NCBI GenBank assembly: GCA_030152105.1
Contig: JASLIH010000429.1
Location: 1 to 16,903 of the forward strand
Origin: Actinomycetes bacterium
GTDB taxonomy: Bacteria; Actinomycetota; CALGFH01
Reading direction: 5' to 3'
Length of the DNA stretch: 16,903 nt
The notes beneath the pieces were generated by a model that was not told the DNA's origin, made no database searches, and saw only the letters and a program-made list of their open reading frames with translations. The position numbers and the translations under genes were made by a program. This document shows positions 14,675 to 16,903 of this stretch, piece after piece. Within the stretch, counting starts at the first letter, position 1. Each line of letters opens with the position of its first letter.

Positions 14675-14700
14675 CAGAGGAAGAGGGAGAGACCTCATCT

Positions 14701-16896
14701 ATGGCAGTTCATCGTGTGCAAGGTGCCGTCGGCGGCCGTGATCTCTACATGGAGACCGGCAAGCTGGCCAAGCTGGCTGGCGGCGCCGTTATCATCGGGC
14801 TGGGCGAGACCCAGCTGCTGGTCACCGCTACGGCGGGCAAGCATCCCAAAGAGCAGCTCGACTTCATGCCCCTCACGGTCGACGTCGAGGAGCGCATGTA
14901 CGCCGCCGGCAAGATCCCCGGTGGCTTCTTCCGTCGTGAGGGCAGGCCGTCCGAGACGGCCATCCTGACCGCCAGGCTGGTCGACCGGCCGCTGCGCCCC
15001 TCCTTCCCCAAGGGGATGCGCAACGAGATCCACGTGGTCGCCACCATCCTGTCGACCGACATGCAGAACCTCTCGGACGTCCTGGCCATCAACGGCGCCT
15101 CGGCGGCCGTGCAGCTGGCCGGCATCCCCTTCTCGGGCCCGGTCGGGGCGGTCCGGCTCGGCCGCAAGGCCGGCGACTGGATCGTCAACCCGACCTACGA
15201 CGAGCTCGAGGAGTGCACCTTCGACATGGTCGTGGCCGGCCGCCAGAACGAGGCCGGCGGGGTCGACATCCTCATGGTCGAGGCCGAGGCGACCGAGCAG
15301 GCCATCCGGCTGATGGAGGAGAGCGGCGCCCCCAAGCCGACCGAGGAGGCCCTCGGGCTCGCCCTCGAGCTGGCCAAGACCCACATCGCCACCGCCTGCC
15401 AGCTCCAGGTCGAGCTGGTCCGCCAGGCCGGCGCCCAGCCCAGGGAGTACCCGCTGTTCGCCGAGTACGGCGAGGACGTGGCCGGGGCCGTCCGGGGCGC
15501 GGTCGAGGCCCGGGTGCGCGAGGCCATCACCATCGCCGACAAGGCCGAGCGCGAGGCCCGGCTCGACGAGCTCAAGGCCGATGCCGTCCAGGCGGCGACC
15601 GAGCAGCTCGGCGAGGCCCTGGCCGGTCGCGAGAAGGAGGTCTCGGCCACCTTCCGCAGCCTGACCAAGGAGCTGGTCCGCCAGCGGGTCGTCAAGGACG
15701 CCAAGCGGATCGACGGCCGCGGGCCGCGCGACATCCGGCCGCTGGAGGCCGAGGTCGGCATCCTGCCCCGGGCCCACGGGTCGGGGCTGTTCCAGCGGGG
15801 CGAGACCCAGGTGCTGAACATCACCACCCTTGGCATGGTCCGCATGGAGCAGATCGTCGACACCCTCGACCCCCAGGACCGCAAGCGCTACATGCACCAC
15901 TACAACTTCCCGCCCTTCTCCACCGGCGAGGTCGGCTTCATGCGCGGCCCCAAGCGGCGTGAGATCGGCCACGGGGCGCTGGCCGAGCGGGCCCTGCTGC
16001 CGGTGATCCCGGACAAGGAGGAGTTCCCGTACGCGCTGCGGCTCGTCTCCGAGGTGCTGAGCTCCAACGGCTCCACCTCGATGGCCTCGGTGTGTGCCTC
16101 CACCCTGTCGTTGATGGACGCCGGCGTGCCCATCAAGGCCCCGGTCGGCGGCATCGCCATGGGCCTGATCGCCGAGGGTGGCGAGTTCGTCACCCTGACC
16201 GACATCCTTGGTGCCGAGGACGCCTTCGGCGACATGGACTTCAAGGTCGCGGGCACGCGCGAGTTCGTCACCGCCCTGCAGCTGGACACCAAGCTCACCG
16301 GCATCCCCAGCGAGGTCCTGATCGGCGCCCTGACCCAGGCCCGCGACGCCCGCATGGTCATCCTGGACGTGATCCAGGCGGCCATCGAGCAGCCGCGCAC
16401 CGAGCTCAACCGGCTCGCCCCGCGGGTCCACGTCGAGCAGATCCCGGTGGCCAAGATCGGCGAGCTGATCGGGCCCAAGGGCAAGCGGATCAACGAGATC
16501 CAGTCCACCTCGGGCGCCGAGATCTCGATCGAGGACGACGGCCGGGTCTACATCGGGGCCACCGACGGCGACCAGCTCGACACCGCCCTCAAGATGATCC
16601 GCGAGCAGATGAACCCGGTCATGCCCCAGGTCGGCGAGCGCTACCTGGGCACGGTGGTCAAGACCACCACCTTCGGGGCGTTCATCTCGCTCACCCCGGG
16701 CAAGGACGGGCTGCTGCACATCTCGCGTCTGGGCAAGAAGGGGCAGCGGGTGCGGGCCGTCGAGGACGTCGTCAACGTCGGCGACAAGCTGCTGGTCGAG
16801 GTGATGGAGATCGACCGCCAGAACCGCATCTCGCTGAAGCTCGCCGAGGAGGACGAGGCCGCGGCGGCGCCCACCGGCGCCGGCGAGGAAGGCTGA
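14701..16896 (+). CDS. pnp: Polynucleotide phosphorylase (PNPase)
   Basis: PNPase degrades RNA 3' to 5' by phosphorolysis and can add heteropolymeric tails. The 731-residue protein is complete. The first RNase PH-like domain includes [10 protein letters not shown] from residue 76 and [11 protein letters not shown]. An all-helical linker covers about 240-330. The second RNase PH domain has [25 protein letters not shown] and the catalytic [10 protein letters not shown] (D511, D513). A KH domain (about 577-640, [17 protein letters not shown]) and an S1 domain (about 644-716, [26 protein letters not shown]) follow. It starts at ATG 14701, with a purine-rich AGGGAGA 10 or so nt upstream. It follows rpsO after 280 nt of structured RNA. 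It can act with NrnA, which would remove the short end products. Confidence 0.98.
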   Translation: MAVHRVQGAVGGRDLYMETGKLAKLAGGAVIIGLGETQLLVTATAGKHPKEQLDFMPLTVDVEERMYAAGKIPGGFFRREGRPSETAILTARLVDRPLRPSFPKGMRNEIHVVATILSTDMQNLSDVLAINGASAAVQLAGIPFSGPVGAVRLGRKAGDWIVNPTYDELEECTFDMVVAGRQNEAGGVDILMVEAEATEQAIRLMEESGAPKPTEEALGLALELAKTHIATACQLQVELVRQAGAQPREYPLFAEYGEDVAGAVRGAVEARVREAITIADKAEREARLDELKADAVQAATEQLGEALAGREKEVSATFRSLTKELVRQRVVKDAKRIDGRGPRDIRPLEAEVGILPRAHGSGLFQRGETQVLNITTLGMVRMEQIVDTLDPQDRKRYMHHYNFPPFSTGEVGFMRGPKRREIGHGALAERALLPVIPDKEEFPYALRLVSEVLSSNGSTSMASVCASTLSLMDAGVPIKAPVGGIAMGLIAEGGEFVTLTDILGAEDAFGDMDFKVAGTREFVTALQLDTKLTGIPSEVLIGALTQARDARMVILDVIQAAIEQPRTELNRLAPRVHVEQIPVAKIGELIGPKGKRINEIQSTSGAEISIEDDGRVYIGATDGDQLDTALKMIREQMNPVMPQVGERYLGTVVKTTTFGAFISLTPGKDGLLHISRLGKKGQRVRAVEDVVNVGDKLLVEVMEIDRQNRISLKLAEEDEAAAAPTGAGEEG

Positions 16897-16903
16897 GCAG
16901 GTG

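Noticed and set aside
14695..16719. 674-codon minus-strand open frame opposite pnp (similar ones lie opposite nusA, nrnA, ribF and the BtrH-like gene).
   Set aside because: Same codon-bias shadow; pnp is unmistakable on the + strand and the antisense product is a low-complexity Leu/Gly/Asp sequence.

Overview
The window is a very GC-rich stretch (clearly above 70% G+C by eye, with G/C at nearly every third codon position). It carries the conserved translation and RNA-metabolism cluster rimP-nusA-ylxR-infB-ylxP-rbfA-nrnA-truB-ribF-rpsO-pnp. Short NusA (about 330 aa), frequent GTG/TTG starts, an EccC-type ATPase and a BtrH/DUF4872 protein with an actinobacterial-style N-terminus all point to an actinobacterium (Actinomycetota), possibly an uncultured lineage. 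I cannot place it more finely. All genes are on the + strand.

Layout. (1) 2-3559 is the 3' part of a three-ATPase-domain FtsK/SpoIIIE protein of the type VII secretion EccC/EssC kind. Its 5' end lies outside the window, and a G-quadruplex motif abuts its stop codon. (2) 3560-3795 is a gene-free leader with a good extended -10 promoter and a perfect 9-bp hairpin ahead of rimP. (3) 3796-12538 is a tightly packed operon: rimP, nusA, ylxR, infB, ylxP (DUF503), rbfA, nrnA, truB, ribF. Three junctions are 4-nt stop/start overlaps. infB has a long N-terminal linker built of three different kinds of tandem repeat. (4) 12539-14153 interrupts the usual ribF-rpsO order with a BtrH_N/DUF4872-like gene that has its own candidate promoter. 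(5) 14154-16896 is rpsO and pnp, separated by a structured 280-nt intergenic region. The window stops 7 nt after pnp.

How it works together. RimP, RbfA and S15 act in 30S assembly, and IF2 in initiation. NusA, RnpM (YlxR), NrnA and PNPase act in transcription and RNA turnover. TruB modifies tRNA, and RibF makes FMN/FAD. The unusual content is layered on this housekeeping block. A 36-nt G/C-rich repeat occurs in the same reading frame in rbfA and ribF (31 of 36 positions identical). infB has a heptad superrepeat with a 105-nt period. An acyltransferase-like accessory gene sits between ribF and rpsO. Several RNA hairpins lie at operon boundaries. I found no rRNA, tRNA, CRISPR array, insertion sequence or recombinase.
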